Position numbers and translations under genes: made by a program. Shown in pieces: positions 1 to 8,376 of a stretch of DNA of 64,000 nt. Position 1 is the first letter of the stretch. Every line of letters begins with the position of its first letter. Source of the DNA: JAFEDN01 sp963818985 (GTDB lineage Bacteria > Pseudomonadota > Gammaproteobacteria > Coxiellales > Coxiellaceae); assembly GCA_963818985.1 (NCBI GenBank), contig CAWFUJ010000004.1:62001-126000 (forward strand). The letters are read 5' to 3'. Under the pieces are notes generated by a model. The model did no database searches, was not told the DNA's origin, and saw only the letters and a program-made list of their open reading frames with translations.

Positions 1-61
1 TTGCTGCTCGAATCGCAGTAGATATATGATCGAGTGTTTGATCAGCAAGAATATCTTTCAT
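1..61 (-). CDS. N-terminus of a gene leaving the window, possibly squalene-hopene cyclase
   Basis: An ATG on the minus strand at 61 overlaps the TGA stop of the squalene synthase gene (ATGA, 4 bp), and the frame stays open to the window edge. Only about 20 residues are visible, beginning MKDILADQTLDHISTAIRA. This amphipathic start fits the first helix of squalene-hopene cyclases, and such a gene after a squalene synthase would be a normal hopanoid operon. The identity is inferred from context; no catalytic motif is in view. Confidence 0.5.
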   Translation of the reverse strand, partial: MKDILADQTLDHISTAIRAA

Positions 62-1092
62 TTTAATTCTCTAGATAATCTGTGAAATAATAAACTTAAT
101 AATTGATTACTGCCGCAACTGAGATTAGTTATCAAAATCGTGGCCTTAACTGCACGTCTGCTGACTTTCACTTCAGAGCCATTCGTAAATTCTGGTTTTC
201 GATAAATATTTCGCAAGGTTAGCACTGCGAGTCCCAGCGCCCATAAGGTAAAACGTCGAATACCTATTTCTTTTTTCGGGATCAATAAAGTATATTGCAA
301 AGCATTTTGCAAATGTTGTTTAGTTTGCAGAACTAAAGCGCGCAATGCTTGATTAAATGCTTGTTGATTTTCGCCGATTGACCAAGTCGATAAATTAATC
401 CCATATTGTTGAAATATATCGCGTGGTAACCAGCTAACCCCGCGTTGACGATCATTCCAAATATCTTTAAGAATATTCGTCATTTGTAAACCTTGACCGA
501 AAGAAACGGCTAATGACATTAATTGTTGACGGTGACGATTAATTTCCACTGAATAATCACAAAATAATTCGGTTAACATTTCACCGACGACACCAGCCAC
601 ATAATAACAATATTGATTAAGACAGGCTACATCTTCTAACCCTGCCAAACTAGCGGTGCGTTGAAATTCCGGCATGCCTTTAGACATAATATCAACACAA
701 CGCTGTAAACTTATTTGTTGCTGCGGAGTGAAATTGCGTAAGCAACGCACCACCGCGGGAATATGCTTTATCAATTCAAGTTCAGCGAGAGGAGTATTTA
801 CTGCTAATTGAGGAGACAATCGTTCAGAAAATTCAACAGCGGATGCTTGCGCTGCTAATACCGAACGAAATTGTTCATGAAAATCAGCTTTTTGTTGAGG
901 GGTTAACTGAGAATCATCTTCAATTGTGTCAGCTATGCGACACAACAGATAGGCATTGGTCACTACATCACGTAAATTTGTCGGCAATTGCGGAATGGTC
1001 AATGCGAATGTGCGCGAAACTCCAGGTAATAATTGCACCTGCCGATCAAGGTCCGTCATTTTTGAAAAAACTATGTTCCGTGCATCTTGCAT
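58..1092 (-). CDS. Squalene/phytoene synthase family protein, probably squalene synthase
   Basis: A 344-residue trans-isoprenyl diphosphate synthase that would condense two farnesyl diphosphates head to head. Both Asp-rich motifs are visible: DTIEDD at residues 55-60 and NILKDIWND at 206-214. The block YCYYVAGVVGEM near 161-172 matches the conserved (Y)VAG.VG region. The first motif (RIADTIEDD) resembles eukaryote-type squalene synthases more than the roughly 280-residue HpnC/HpnD pair. It is translationally coupled (ATGA) to the next gene, which leaves the window and may be the cyclase. Phytoene synthase is the alternative; the single-enzyme architecture and motif wording favour squalene. 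Confidence 0.85.
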   Translation of the reverse strand: MQDARNIVFSKMTDLDRQVQLLPGVSRTFALTIPQLPTNLRDVVTNAYLLCRIADTIEDDSQLTPQQKADFHEQFRSVLAAQASAVEFSERLSPQLAVNTPLAELELIKHIPAVVRCLRNFTPQQQISLQRCVDIMSKGMPEFQRTASLAGLEDVACLNQYCYYVAGVVGEMLTELFCDYSVEINRHRQQLMSLAVSFGQGLQMTNILKDIWNDRQRGVSWLPRDIFQQYGINLSTWSIGENQQAFNQALRALVLQTKQHLQNALQYTLLIPKKEIGIRRFTLWALGLAVLTLRNIYRKPEFTNGSEVKVSRRAVKATILITNLSCGSNQLLSLLFHRLSRELK

Positions 1093-1167
1093 AATGCGGA
1101 AAGACTACCTGAACTAAGGACGGATGACAATATGCGAATGTAGCAAGTGTAATGAACCCACTGCCAC

Positions 1168-1245
1168 GTCACACCGCGGCTTGACCGCGGTATCCATAGT
1201 GAATCTGCCATTGCATGGATCCCGCGATCAAGTCGCGGGATGACA
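1168..1245. repeat. Composite palindromic repeat (CCGCGG / CTTGA type)
   Basis: Intergenic repeat between ftsB and squalene synthase. The left part is GTCACACCGCGGCTTGACCG and the right part mirrors it as CGCGATCAAGTCGCGGGATG, with ATGGATCC / GGTATCCAT inner arms. The same core (TGTCAT.CCGCGG.CAAG.CCGCGG.ATGACA) recurs at 2834, 12208, 21021 and, degenerate, at 43832. Confidence 0.8.
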
Positions 1246-1254
1246 AGGCAAGTA

Positions 1255-1521
1255 TCAAGGTAATTGATATAAAATTTCTCTTGGTTTAATCATGCCTAAA
1301 TCTGCCCGCGCATGATCTTCGATGGCTTGGTCACCATTTTTAAGATCTTTAATTTCAGCAATTAATAATTGATTACGTTGATTCCATTCTTGATTAATAG
1401 ACGTTTCAGAAGAAATTTGCCTATGTAAACGCCAGATACTTGTTAAGCCGCCCGAGGCAAACCAAATTTCATATTGCAACGCTAAAAATAATGGCACTAA
1501 CATCCATGTCCAGGATTTCAT
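1255..1521 (-). CDS. ftsB: Cell division protein FtsB
   Basis: An 88-residue bitopic membrane protein of the FtsB/DivIC family. It bridges FtsL and FtsQ in the divisome. An N-terminal membrane segment (about residues 5-23) is followed by a short coiled coil (about 30-65), then the family-typical RADLGMIKPREILYQ ending (compare ARNELGM.KPGE.FY). Its start overlaps the eno stop by 4 bp (ATGA); eno-ftsB is the standard order in gammaproteobacteria, so it is probably read from the eno transcript. Length matches the family (about 90-105). Confidence 0.9.
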   Translation of the reverse strand: MKSWTWMLVPLFLALQYEIWFASGGLTSIWRLHRQISSETSINQEWNQRNQLLIAEIKDLKNGDQAIEDHARADLGMIKPREILYQLP

Positions 1522-2795
1522 CTTATAAAGGCCCTCATTCCAGCATAAGGAGCTTTTCCTTTTAAATCTATTTCAATTTTCAGCAAGCGATTGTATTTTG
1601 CCACACGATCGGAACGGCATAGTGAACCCGTCTTGATTTGACCTGCGGCAGTCGCCACCGCTAAATCTGCAATCGTGGTGTCTTCGGTTTCACCGGATCG
1701 ATGAGAGATCACGGTCCCATAATTTGCTTGTTTAGCTAAAGCCATGGTTTCCAAAGTTTCAGTTAGCGTGCCAATTTGATTCAATTTAATTAAAATGGCA
1801 TTTGCAATTTTTTGTTCAATTCCACGGCGAAATATTTGCGGATTGGTGACAAAAATATCGTCACCGACTAATTGTATTCTCTGACCTAGTTTTTCAGTCA
1901 GCGCTTTCCAGCCTTGCCAATCCTCTTCGGCTAATCCATCTTCAAAAGAAATAATTGGGTAATTGTCTACCCAACTGACGATTTTCTTAATGAACTCATT
2001 GCTGTTAAGTGATAAATTTTCAGATGCCAAAGTATAATAGCCGTCCCGATAAAACTCTGAACTTGCTGCGTCAACTCCTAAATAAATTTCTTTGCCAGGC
2101 TGATAACCGGCATCGCTGATCGCTAGCATAATTAAATCTAACGCAGCTTCATTGGTTGGCAAGTCTGGGGCAAACCCGCCTTCATCTCCCACAGCTGTCG
2201 ATAAGCCTTTTTGTTGCAAACGTTTTTTCAAGGCGTGAAATACTTCAGCTCCATAACGCAAGGCTTCAGCAAATGTAGGCGCACCCGCTGGAATAATCAA
2301 AAACTCTTGAACATCAATGTTATTAGTTGCATGGGCGCCGCCGTTGATGACATTCATCATTGGCACCGGTAACGTAAAGGGACCATCGTCACCTAAGTAA
2401 CGATATAAAGGCAGTTGCGCGTCTTTAGCGGCTGCATATGCGATGGCTAATGACACACCCAAAATTGCGTTAGCACCTAAGCGGCTTTTAGCAGGGGTAC
2501 CGTCCAAATCAATCATGAGACGATCCAATTCTTCCTGAGCCAGGGGGTCTTTACTTTTTAATGCCGCACGAATTTCACCGTTAATGTTAGCTACTGCTGT
2601 TAATACGCCTTTGCCGCCATAACGTTTGCTATCACCGTCACGTAATTCCAGTGCTTCCTTTATACCGGTGGATGCACCCGATGGCACTGCTGCACAACCG
2701 ACTGCACCTGATGATAACGTGACTTCAACTTTAACAGTGGGATTTCCTCGAGAGTCTAAAATCTCTCGTCCCTCAATATTGCTAATAGTGCTCAT
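1518..2795 (-). CDS. eno: Enolase
   Basis: A 425-residue enolase converting 2-phosphoglycerate to phosphoenolpyruvate. The N-terminal REILDSRGNPTVKVEV block, the GDEGGFAP loop (about residue 200), the catalytic-lysine strand ILIKLNQIGT (about 335) and SHRSGETEDT (about 366) are all intact. Length is near the usual 428-432. It is followed by ftsB with an ATGA overlap. A palindromic repeat sits between it and the upstream kdsA (gap 70 bp), so partial transcriptional separation from pyrG-kdsA is possible. Confidence 0.98.
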   Translation of the reverse strand: MSTISNIEGREILDSRGNPTVKVEVTLSSGAVGCAAVPSGASTGIKEALELRDGDSKRYGGKGVLTAVANINGEIRAALKSKDPLAQEELDRLMIDLDGTPAKSRLGANAILGVSLAIAYAAAKDAQLPLYRYLGDDGPFTLPVPMMNVINGGAHATNNIDVQEFLIIPAGAPTFAEALRYGAEVFHALKKRLQQKGLSTAVGDEGGFAPDLPTNEAALDLIMLAISDAGYQPGKEIYLGVDAASSEFYRDGYYTLASENLSLNSNEFIKKIVSWVDNYPIISFEDGLAEEDWQGWKALTEKLGQRIQLVGDDIFVTNPQIFRRGIEQKIANAILIKLNQIGTLTETLETMALAKQANYGTVISHRSGETEDTTIADLAVATAAGQIKTGSLCRSDRVAKYNRLLKIEIDLKGKAPYAGMRAFIR

Positions 2796-2833
2796 AAATA
2801 TCCTTGTTGTTTTGGTGTCATCCGCGACAGCCT

Positions 2834-2861
2834 GTCATCCCGGGTCAAGCCGCGGGATGAC
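2834..2861. repeat. Short palindromic repeat between kdsA and eno
   Basis: A 28-bp near-perfect palindrome, GTCATCCCG...CGGGATGAC with a GTCAAGCC core. It is the single-copy form of the family seen at 1168, 12208 and 21021. It begins just downstream of the kdsA stop and could form a hairpin in the mRNA. Confidence 0.75.
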
Positions 2862-2865
2862 GAAC

Positions 2866-3702
2866 TCACTTCAATTCATCCTCTAACCATGCGCCCGTTT
2901 TAACTTGCTGGTCAAGTGCTATTAATGTCATCAATAATGATTCCATTTTGTCGAGCGGCATATTGTTAGGACCATCGCTTAATGCCTGATTGGGATTAGG
3001 ATGGGTTTCCATAAATATCCCAGCGACACCCGCCGCCACCGCCGCGCGGGCTAATGTCGGCACAAATTCACGCTGACCTCCGGTAGAATCCCCCTGACCA
3101 CCAGGCAATTGCACTGAGTGGGTGGCATCGTATATTACCGGGCAACCTGTTTCGCGCATAATCGCTAACGAGCGCATGTCGGACACTAAATTATTATAAC
3201 CAAAAGATGCGCCTCGCTCACAGACCATAATTTGTTGATTCCCAGCCGCCCTTACTTTGTCCACCACATTTTTCATTTCCCATGGCGAGAGGAACTGACC
3301 TTTTTTTATGTTCATCGGTAAATGACATTCCGCAACACGGGTCATAAAATCAGTTTGTCGACATAAAAAAGCTGGGGTTTGCAAAACGTTAACCACTGCG
3401 CTCACTTCATGCAGAGGTGTGTCTTCATGAACATCCGTTAACACTAAAATTCCTAAATCTTTTTTAGCTTTTTCTAGAATGGCCAAACCCTTTTCAATAC
3501 CCAAGCCCCGAAAACTTTTGGCTGAAGTGCGATTGGCTTTATCAAAAGAGGCCTTAAAGATGAAGGGAATTTTTAATCGCGCGGTCATTTCTTTTAACCG
3601 ACCTGCCACTTCCATAATGAGCCCTTCACTCTCAATCACGCAAGGTCCGGCGATTAAAAACAAAGGTTGATTTAAGCCTATTTTAAAGTGGTTCAGTTGC
3701 AT
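2866..3702 (-). CDS. kdsA: 3-deoxy-8-phosphooctulonate synthase (KDO-8-P synthase)
   Basis: A 278-residue class I aldolase-like enzyme joining PEP and arabinose-5-phosphate for the KDO of lipopolysaccharide. The GPCVIES strand near residue 19, KASFDKANR near 50, the QTDFMTR segment and the C-terminal ETHPNPNQALSDGPN (metal and PEP site) are all present. It starts inside the pyrG 3' end with a 20-bp overlap, so translation is probably coupled. It belongs to the pyrG-kdsA-eno-ftsB series common in gammaproteobacteria. Confidence 0.97.
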   Translation of the reverse strand: MQLNHFKIGLNQPLFLIAGPCVIESEGLIMEVAGRLKEMTARLKIPFIFKASFDKANRTSAKSFRGLGIEKGLAILEKAKKDLGILVLTDVHEDTPLHEVSAVVNVLQTPAFLCRQTDFMTRVAECHLPMNIKKGQFLSPWEMKNVVDKVRAAGNQQIMVCERGASFGYNNLVSDMRSLAIMRETGCPVIYDATHSVQLPGGQGDSTGGQREFVPTLARAAVAAGVAGIFMETHPNPNQALSDGPNNMPLDKMESLLMTLIALDQQVKTGAWLEDELK

Positions 3703-5347
3703 CGTCTCGTATCCTGCTGGTAATTTCCTGTTGCCGATCTAAAGCTGCATTAATAAAACCGGTAAATAATGGATGTCCTCTCCTTGGAGTTGAAGTAAAT
3801 TCTGGATGAAACTGGCAGGCAACAAACCAAGGATGCGTAGGTAATTCAATCATCTCTACTAATTTGTCGTCAATTGAACGCGCAGAAATCATTAAACCTG
3901 CCGCTTCGAGCCGCGGGACATAATAATTATTGACTTCGTAACGATGGCGATGGCGTTCGATAATCCGTTCTTTGCCGTATAATTGTCGCGCTAAAGAATC
4001 TACTCGCAATTGGCAGGTTTGGCCACCTAAACGCATGGTTCCACCTAAATCGCCAGTCATACGCCTTTGCTCTATTTGGCCCTCACGGTCTACCCACTCG
4101 CTCACTAAGGCGATGACAGGTGCATGTGTTTCTAAATTAAATTCCGTGCTGCTCGCATCCTGAAGCCCTAAGTGAGAGCGCGCGAACTCAATAATTGCAA
4201 TCTGTAAACCCAAACAAATGCCTAAATAAGGGATTTTGTGCACGCGAGCATAGTTGGCCGCTAAAATCATACCTTCTGCACCTCGGGGACCAAATCCACC
4301 AGGCACTAAAATTCCATTCATATTGTTTAACATATGAGTGCCGTTTTGTTCAATTGTTTCGGCATCAATATAAACAATGTCGATTCGGGTGCGGGTTTGA
4401 ATACCCGCATGAATCAAAGCCTCATTTAAAGATTTATACGAATCAGCAAAATTTGTATATTTCCCTACGATGGCAATTTTTATTTGCTGCTTTGGATGTT
4501 TTTGGGCGTGCACCACCTGCTGCCATTCTGATAAATCGAGATTATGCTGAGGTAAATTCAATTTTCGAACCACGCATTCCCCCAAGCCTTCGTGACATAA
4601 CAGTAGAGGAATTTCATAAATAGTTTTCGCATCGGGCAAAGAAATCACATCTGGTATTGCCACATTGGTGAATAAAGCAATTTTAGCCCGTTCAGCGTCA
4701 GGGAGATCATGAACAGAGCGACAAACTAAAATATCCGGTTGAATGCCAATGGAACGTAATTCTTTCACCGAATGTTGCGTCGGTTTGGTTTTAATTTCTT
4801 TGGTAGCCGCAATATACGGCACCAAGGTTAAATGAATAAATAAAGTTTGTGCAGCACCTAACTGCATTCGCATTTGACGAATGGCTTCTAGAAAAGGCAA
4901 TGATTCAATATCGCCCACCGTCCCACCAATTTCTACTAAGGCAATCTCTGCATCGTCAGCACCTTCTCTTATTTTATTTTTGATTTCATCGGTAATGTGG
5001 GGGATTACTTGTACCGTACTGCCAAGATAGTCACCCCGGCGCTCCTTGCGGATCACATCAGCATAGATACGGCCGGTGGTAAAGTTATTCCTAGCCGTCA
5101 TGGTAGTATTGACGAATCGTTCGTAATGCCCTAAGTCTAAATCCGTTTCTGCGCCGTCTTCGGTGACAAACACCTCACCGTGTTGGAAGGGGCTCATGGT
5201 TCCAGGATCAACGTTAATGTAAGGATCGAGTTTAATTAATGTAATTTTATAGCCTTGCGCTTCTAAAATAGCTCCTAATGACGCCGATGTAATACCTTTC
5301 CCCAAAGAAGAGACAACCCCACCGGTGATAAATATGTAGCGCATCAT
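3683..5347 (-). CDS. pyrG: CTP synthase
   Basis: Glutamine-dependent conversion of UTP to CTP. The N-terminal synthetase domain starts MMRYIFITGGVVSSLGKGI with the P-loop, and the C-terminal class I amidotransferase has the GICLGLQ nucleophile cysteine and the QFHPEF histidine. The longer frame begins with TTG at 5356. I prefer the ATG at 5347 (554 residues) because it lies after an AGGA and the conserved protein begins at once; ATG at 5344 is equally possible. It overlaps kdsA by 20 bp. Intact. Confidence 0.97.
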   Translation of the reverse strand: MMRYIFITGGVVSSLGKGITSASLGAILEAQGYKITLIKLDPYINVDPGTMSPFQHGEVFVTEDGAETDLDLGHYERFVNTTMTARNNFTTGRIYADVIRKERRGDYLGSTVQVIPHITDEIKNKIREGADDAEIALVEIGGTVGDIESLPFLEAIRQMRMQLGAAQTLFIHLTLVPYIAATKEIKTKPTQHSVKELRSIGIQPDILVCRSVHDLPDAERAKIALFTNVAIPDVISLPDAKTIYEIPLLLCHEGLGECVVRKLNLPQHNLDLSEWQQVVHAQKHPKQQIKIAIVGKYTNFADSYKSLNEALIHAGIQTRTRIDIVYIDAETIEQNGTHMLNNMNGILVPGGFGPRGAEGMILAANYARVHKIPYLGICLGLQIAIIEFARSHLGLQDASSTEFNLETHAPVIALVSEWVDREGQIEQRRMTGDLGGTMRLGGQTCQLRVDSLARQLYGKERIIERHRHRYEVNNYYVPRLEAAGLMISARSIDDKLVEMIELPTHPWFVACQFHPEFTSTPRRGHPLFTGFINAALDRQQEITSRIRDDATEPL

Positions 5348-5429
5348 GATTGACAATTCCTAATTTGTTAGAAAACTAATTATACAGAAGAACTTTGTTG
5401 ATGTCATCGAGCAGAAATTCCCAAATATT

Positions 5430-5513
5430 CCCCTTCCCTTCGGGAGAGGGTTAGGGTGAGGGGATATTTATTGATAGATATCCCTCACCCCGCCCTCTCC
5501 GAATGGAAGAAGG
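5430..5513. repeat. Long inverted repeat of the CCCTCTCC / GGGTGAGGGGATAT type
   Basis: The left arm, with TTCGGGAGAGGGTTAGGGTG and GAGGGGATAT, is mirrored by ATATCCCTCACCCCGCCCTC and a matching end. It lies between divergent pyrG and the glycosyltransferase. Related half-elements are at 13155 (after the DDAH-like gene) and near 62930 (upstream of queE). This family differs in sequence from the CCGCGG palindromes. Confidence 0.75.
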
Positions 5514-5627
5514 AGTAATTCATGTTTAAAATCAATATATTATAATCATAAAAAGATAATTAAGCTATTGACAATCGGATCAAAAATCAGGATAATCTAT
5601 TTTTTAAATTAATCGAGCTGATAATAT

Positions 5628-6371
5628 ATGCATTCCTTACCCACTCAAGGGGTTTCCGTTGTTATTGCGGTCTGCAATGAAATTGACAATATTGATCCTT
5701 TACTTGCAGAAGTCCATCAGGCTTTGGCACAGCTTGAAAATTTTGAAGTCGTGGTTGTTGATGATGGCAGTCAGGATGGCACTCGCCAATATCTCACCCA
5801 GCTCAGTCAAAAATATAGTCACTTGCGTCTAATTAACCACTCACGTAATTACGGGCAAAGTATCGCCATTGTGAGCGGGGTGCGTGCCGCACGTTTTGAA
5901 TGGGTGATTACGCTCGACGGCGACGGTCAAAATGATCCGTCCGACTTTAAGCAATTGTTCGCCGCAGCAGCACAGATGGATTTGAATCGCCCACTCCTGA
6001 TTGCCGGTATTCGCACCCAACGTCAAGATACTTGGTTACGCCGCCAATCTTCGCGCATTGCCAACCGAATTCGCGGCCGTTTATTACAGGATGATTGTCC
6101 CGATAGCGCCTGCGGTTTAAAACTTTTCCAGAGAGATATTTTTTTACAATTACCACATTTCAATCATCTGCATCGGTTTTTACCGGCGCTATTTAAACGT
6201 GTCAATGGACAAGTTATTAATGTCGAGGTTAATCACCGTCCCCGTTTGCGCGGCCAATCCAAATACGGAATGCTGAATCGATTATGGATAGGCATTATTG
6301 ATATATTTGGCGTCATGTGGCTTATTCATCGACCCTGTCCACTGGAGACTCATGATGTTTCACAACCTTAG
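5628..6371 (+). CDS. GT2 family glycosyltransferase (dolichyl/undecaprenyl-phosphate sugar synthase type)
   Basis: A 247-residue GT-A transferase. VSVVIAVCNE at the start, VVVVDDGSQDGT near 45, and LDGDGQNDP near 97 (the metal-binding DxD) are the hallmarks of the DPM1/ArnC/FlmF group that charges polyprenyl phosphate with a sugar. The C-terminal hydrophobic stretch is short, so it is probably a peripheral membrane enzyme at the cytoplasmic face. The next gene starts inside its 3' end (20-bp overlap), and a GT83 transferase that would use the lipid-linked sugar follows. The sugar cannot be read from sequence. Confidence 0.88.
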   Translation: MHSLPTQGVSVVIAVCNEIDNIDPLLAEVHQALAQLENFEVVVVDDGSQDGTRQYLTQLSQKYSHLRLINHSRNYGQSIAIVSGVRAARFEWVITLDGDGQNDPSDFKQLFAAAAQMDLNRPLLIAGIRTQRQDTWLRRQSSRIANRIRGRLLQDDCPDSACGLKLFQRDIFLQLPHFNHLHRFLPALFKRVNGQVINVEVNHRPRLRGQSKYGMLNRLWIGIIDIFGVMWLIHRPCPLETHDVSQP

Positions 6372-6714
6372 TCATTTGGATATCTTATGGTTAATTCTGG
6401 GTTTTAGCGGCCAAGCTTTATTTGGTGCGCGTATGTTATTCCAATGGATTCATAGTGAAAAACAAAAACGTAGTATGATCCCATTGACGTTTTGGTGGTT
6501 TAGCATTGTTGGCGGCGTTTGTTCGTTGATATATGCTATTCATCTGCGCGATCCAGTATTCCTGAGTGGTCAATTATTTGGAGTCATTGTGTATACTCGC
6601 AACTTGTGGTTGATATACGTAGAACGCAAAACCCAAACCATTCCCGTTAAAAACCCGGGACATGTCATCCCCGCGCAGGCGAGGATCCATCCTGGCACTC
6701 ACCAAAATGTGTAG
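6352..6714 (+). CDS. LAB_N domain small membrane protein
   Basis: About 120 residues with the Lipid-A-disaccharide-synthase N-terminal domain (LAB_N), a small membrane module found beside GT2 and GT83 genes. The block GFSGQALFGARMLFQWI and the following SEKQKRSMIPLTFWWFS are typical. Three membrane segments are visible. I start it at the ATG at 6352 (MMFHNLSHLD), since the longer frame merely reads back through the GT2 gene. After VERKTQTIP the protein runs into a palindromic repeat, so its last 20 or so residues (from about NPGHVIPAQ) are repeat-encoded. Its proposed role is to help flip or present the lipid-linked sugar. Confidence 0.85.
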   Translation: MMFHNLSHLDILWLILGFSGQALFGARMLFQWIHSEKQKRSMIPLTFWWFSIVGGVCSLIYAIHLRDPVFLSGQLFGVIVYTRNLWLIYVERKTQTIPVKNPGHVIPAQARIHPGTHQNV

Positions 6715-6749
6715 GCAAGCATGGATCCCGCCTGCGCGGGAATGACATG
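6661..6749. repeat. Inverted repeat of the CCGCGCAGGCGAGGATCCAT type
   Basis: Left arm 6661-6690 and right arm 6721-6749 are inverted copies (CATGTCATCCCCGCGCAGGC / GCCTGCGCGGGAATGACATG) around a 30-bp loop. The left arm encodes the tail of the LAB_N protein, and the right arm ends 2 bp before the ATG of the GT83 gene. A shorter degenerate relative is at about 8243-8295. Confidence 0.85.
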
Positions 6750-6751
6750 GC

Positions 6752-8215
6752 ATGGGCAATAAAACCGGTTTTTTTTCTTTTACCCGCATCTTTTGGATTG
6801 GTTTAGCAATTACCTGTGTACGTATTCTTTATTTGCTCTTTAATCATCGTGATTTAGATATTGAAGAATCTCAATATTGGACCTGGAGCCAAGAATTAAG
6901 TTTCGGTTATCATTCTAAACCACCACTGATTAGCTGGGCCATTCATTTGAGCACGGTTTTATTCGGAAATAATGAATGGTCTGTTCGCCTCTTCAGCCCA
7001 ATCGCCTATTTATTCAGCGCGTTTTTTATTTATCATGTAGGTAAGGCCTTATTTAATCAGCCAATTGGTTTTTGGTCAGCATTAACATTGCTTTTCCTTC
7101 CTGGCGTATCTTATTCAGCAACTATTATCTCAACCGATCCTTTTTTAATACTGTTTTGGTCTATGGCGCTTTATTATTTTATACGCGGCCTACAAACCCA
7201 AAAAATCGTGGACTGGATAATTTGCGGGATTGCCATCGGTTTTGGATTGTTAAGCAAGTTTACTATGTTGATATTTTTTCTTTCGGCCCTCAGCTATTTG
7301 CTAATTTCGCAACAATATCGTTCAATATGGCGAAAACCAGGCTGCTATTTGGCCGTGCTCATCGGGTTATTAATTTTCACTCCGAATCTTATTTGGAATC
7401 ATTATCATAACAATGCCGCTATTGCCCATGTGGTTCAACATAATATCAATTTGCATGGCTTTCATTTACATATCAAAAATCTCGGTGTTTTTTTACTCGC
7501 TCAATCAGGAATTTTCGGGCCAATTTTATTTATTTTTTTAATCATAGCGCTTTACCACTATCTCACATCCCCCTATAGGGAAGAAAATAAATTATTGTTA
7601 TGCTTTGGCCTGCCTATGCTCATTTTGGTAATGGCTGAAGCTTCTCTAGTCCGAGCTAATGGCAACTGGGCCGCTGTTGCTTATCCGAGCATTATTATTT
7701 TTGTTATTGCCTATCTTTACCAGCAAAATTATTTATTCTGGTTAAAATTAACAAACGCTTTGCATATTCTAATTATTCTAGTTTTTTTCGGTTGGGAACT
7801 GGGGATAGCTTATAATTGGACTCAACCCCAATCAAACAATTGGACTGACTTCGGAAAACAAGTCGCTCAGCAACGACAAACCTATCCACAGAGCGAATTT
7901 TTAGTGGATAACCGCGACCTTTGGTCAAAAAGTATTTATTATGGTAAGGTATCCAGAAATAATTTGTTTGTTTGGGACCCCCATCACACAATAGACTGGG
8001 TTGATAATCCGGCTCATTTAGATATACCGTTGGGAAAAGATTTTATTTTGATAACTTATTTTCCTAAATTAAAAAAATCAATGGTCCGCGCTTTTCAGTA
8101 CCATCAGCAATTAACAGAAATTAATATTGATCAGCGCATGCGACGACGTCAAGATAAAATTTATATTTATCGGTTAGAAAATTATTTGGGTGATTCAGCA
8201 GGAATCTCCCATTAA
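6752..8215 (+). CDS. GT83 / ArnT-like membrane glycosyltransferase (PMT_2)
   Basis: A 487-residue polytopic protein (about 11-12 hydrophobic segments) of the PMT_2/ArnT class, which moves a sugar from undecaprenyl phosphate to lipid A at the periplasmic face. The first periplasmic loop carries DLDIEESQYWTWSQ and FGYHSKPPLISW, matching the (D)E.YY......GY..HPP family motif with the catalytic acidic residue. The charged C-terminal part (after about 345) is periplasmic. The start follows the right arm of a repeat and lacks a good ribosome site, so it may depend on readthrough from the upstream genes. With the GT2, LAB_N and PAP2 genes it suggests lipid A decoration similar to Francisella FlmF2/FlmK/LpxE. 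Confidence 0.86.
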   Translation: MGNKTGFFSFTRIFWIGLAITCVRILYLLFNHRDLDIEESQYWTWSQELSFGYHSKPPLISWAIHLSTVLFGNNEWSVRLFSPIAYLFSAFFIYHVGKALFNQPIGFWSALTLLFLPGVSYSATIISTDPFLILFWSMALYYFIRGLQTQKIVDWIICGIAIGFGLLSKFTMLIFFLSALSYLLISQQYRSIWRKPGCYLAVLIGLLIFTPNLIWNHYHNNAAIAHVVQHNINLHGFHLHIKNLGVFLLAQSGIFGPILFIFLIIALYHYLTSPYREENKLLLCFGLPMLILVMAEASLVRANGNWAAVAYPSIIIFVIAYLYQQNYLFWLKLTNALHILIILVFFGWELGIAYNWTQPQSNNWTDFGKQVAQQRQTYPQSEFLVDNRDLWSKSIYYGKVSRNNLFVWDPHHTIDWVDNPAHLDIPLGKDFILITYFPKLKKSMVRAFQYHQQLTEINIDQRMRRRQDKIYIYRLENYLGDSAGISH

Positions 8216-8242
8216 ACATATTTAGAGAATAAATTAATGCCA

Positions 8243-8295
8243 GATGGATACTGGCCTGCGCCGGTATGACAAGCTGGCCGGTATCCAGTATAAAT
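8243..8295. repeat. Degenerate inverted repeat
   Basis: GGATACTGGCCTGCGCCGGT and GGCCGGTATCCAGT form imperfect arms in the 146-bp gap between the GT83 and PAP2 genes. It resembles a shrunken copy of the 6661 repeat. Confidence 0.5.
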
Positions 8296-8376
8296 ATTAG
8301 CATTTAATCAATCTAGAATAGTCTAGATAATGTCGACGTTTAAAAGTATTTTTATTATAGTTTGGTAAATAAACCC

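Noticed and set aside
843..1094. Open frame antisense to the squalene synthase gene
   Set aside because: Entirely within a well supported gene on the other strand, no ribosome site, no recognisable protein.
4195..4623. 142-codon open frame antisense to pyrG
   Set aside because: Complement of conserved CTP synthase codons; composition gives a His/Gln/Cys-rich peptide typical of a shadow frame.
6574..6789. 71-codon minus-strand frame over the 6661 repeat
   Set aside because: Repeat-derived and overlapping two supported genes.
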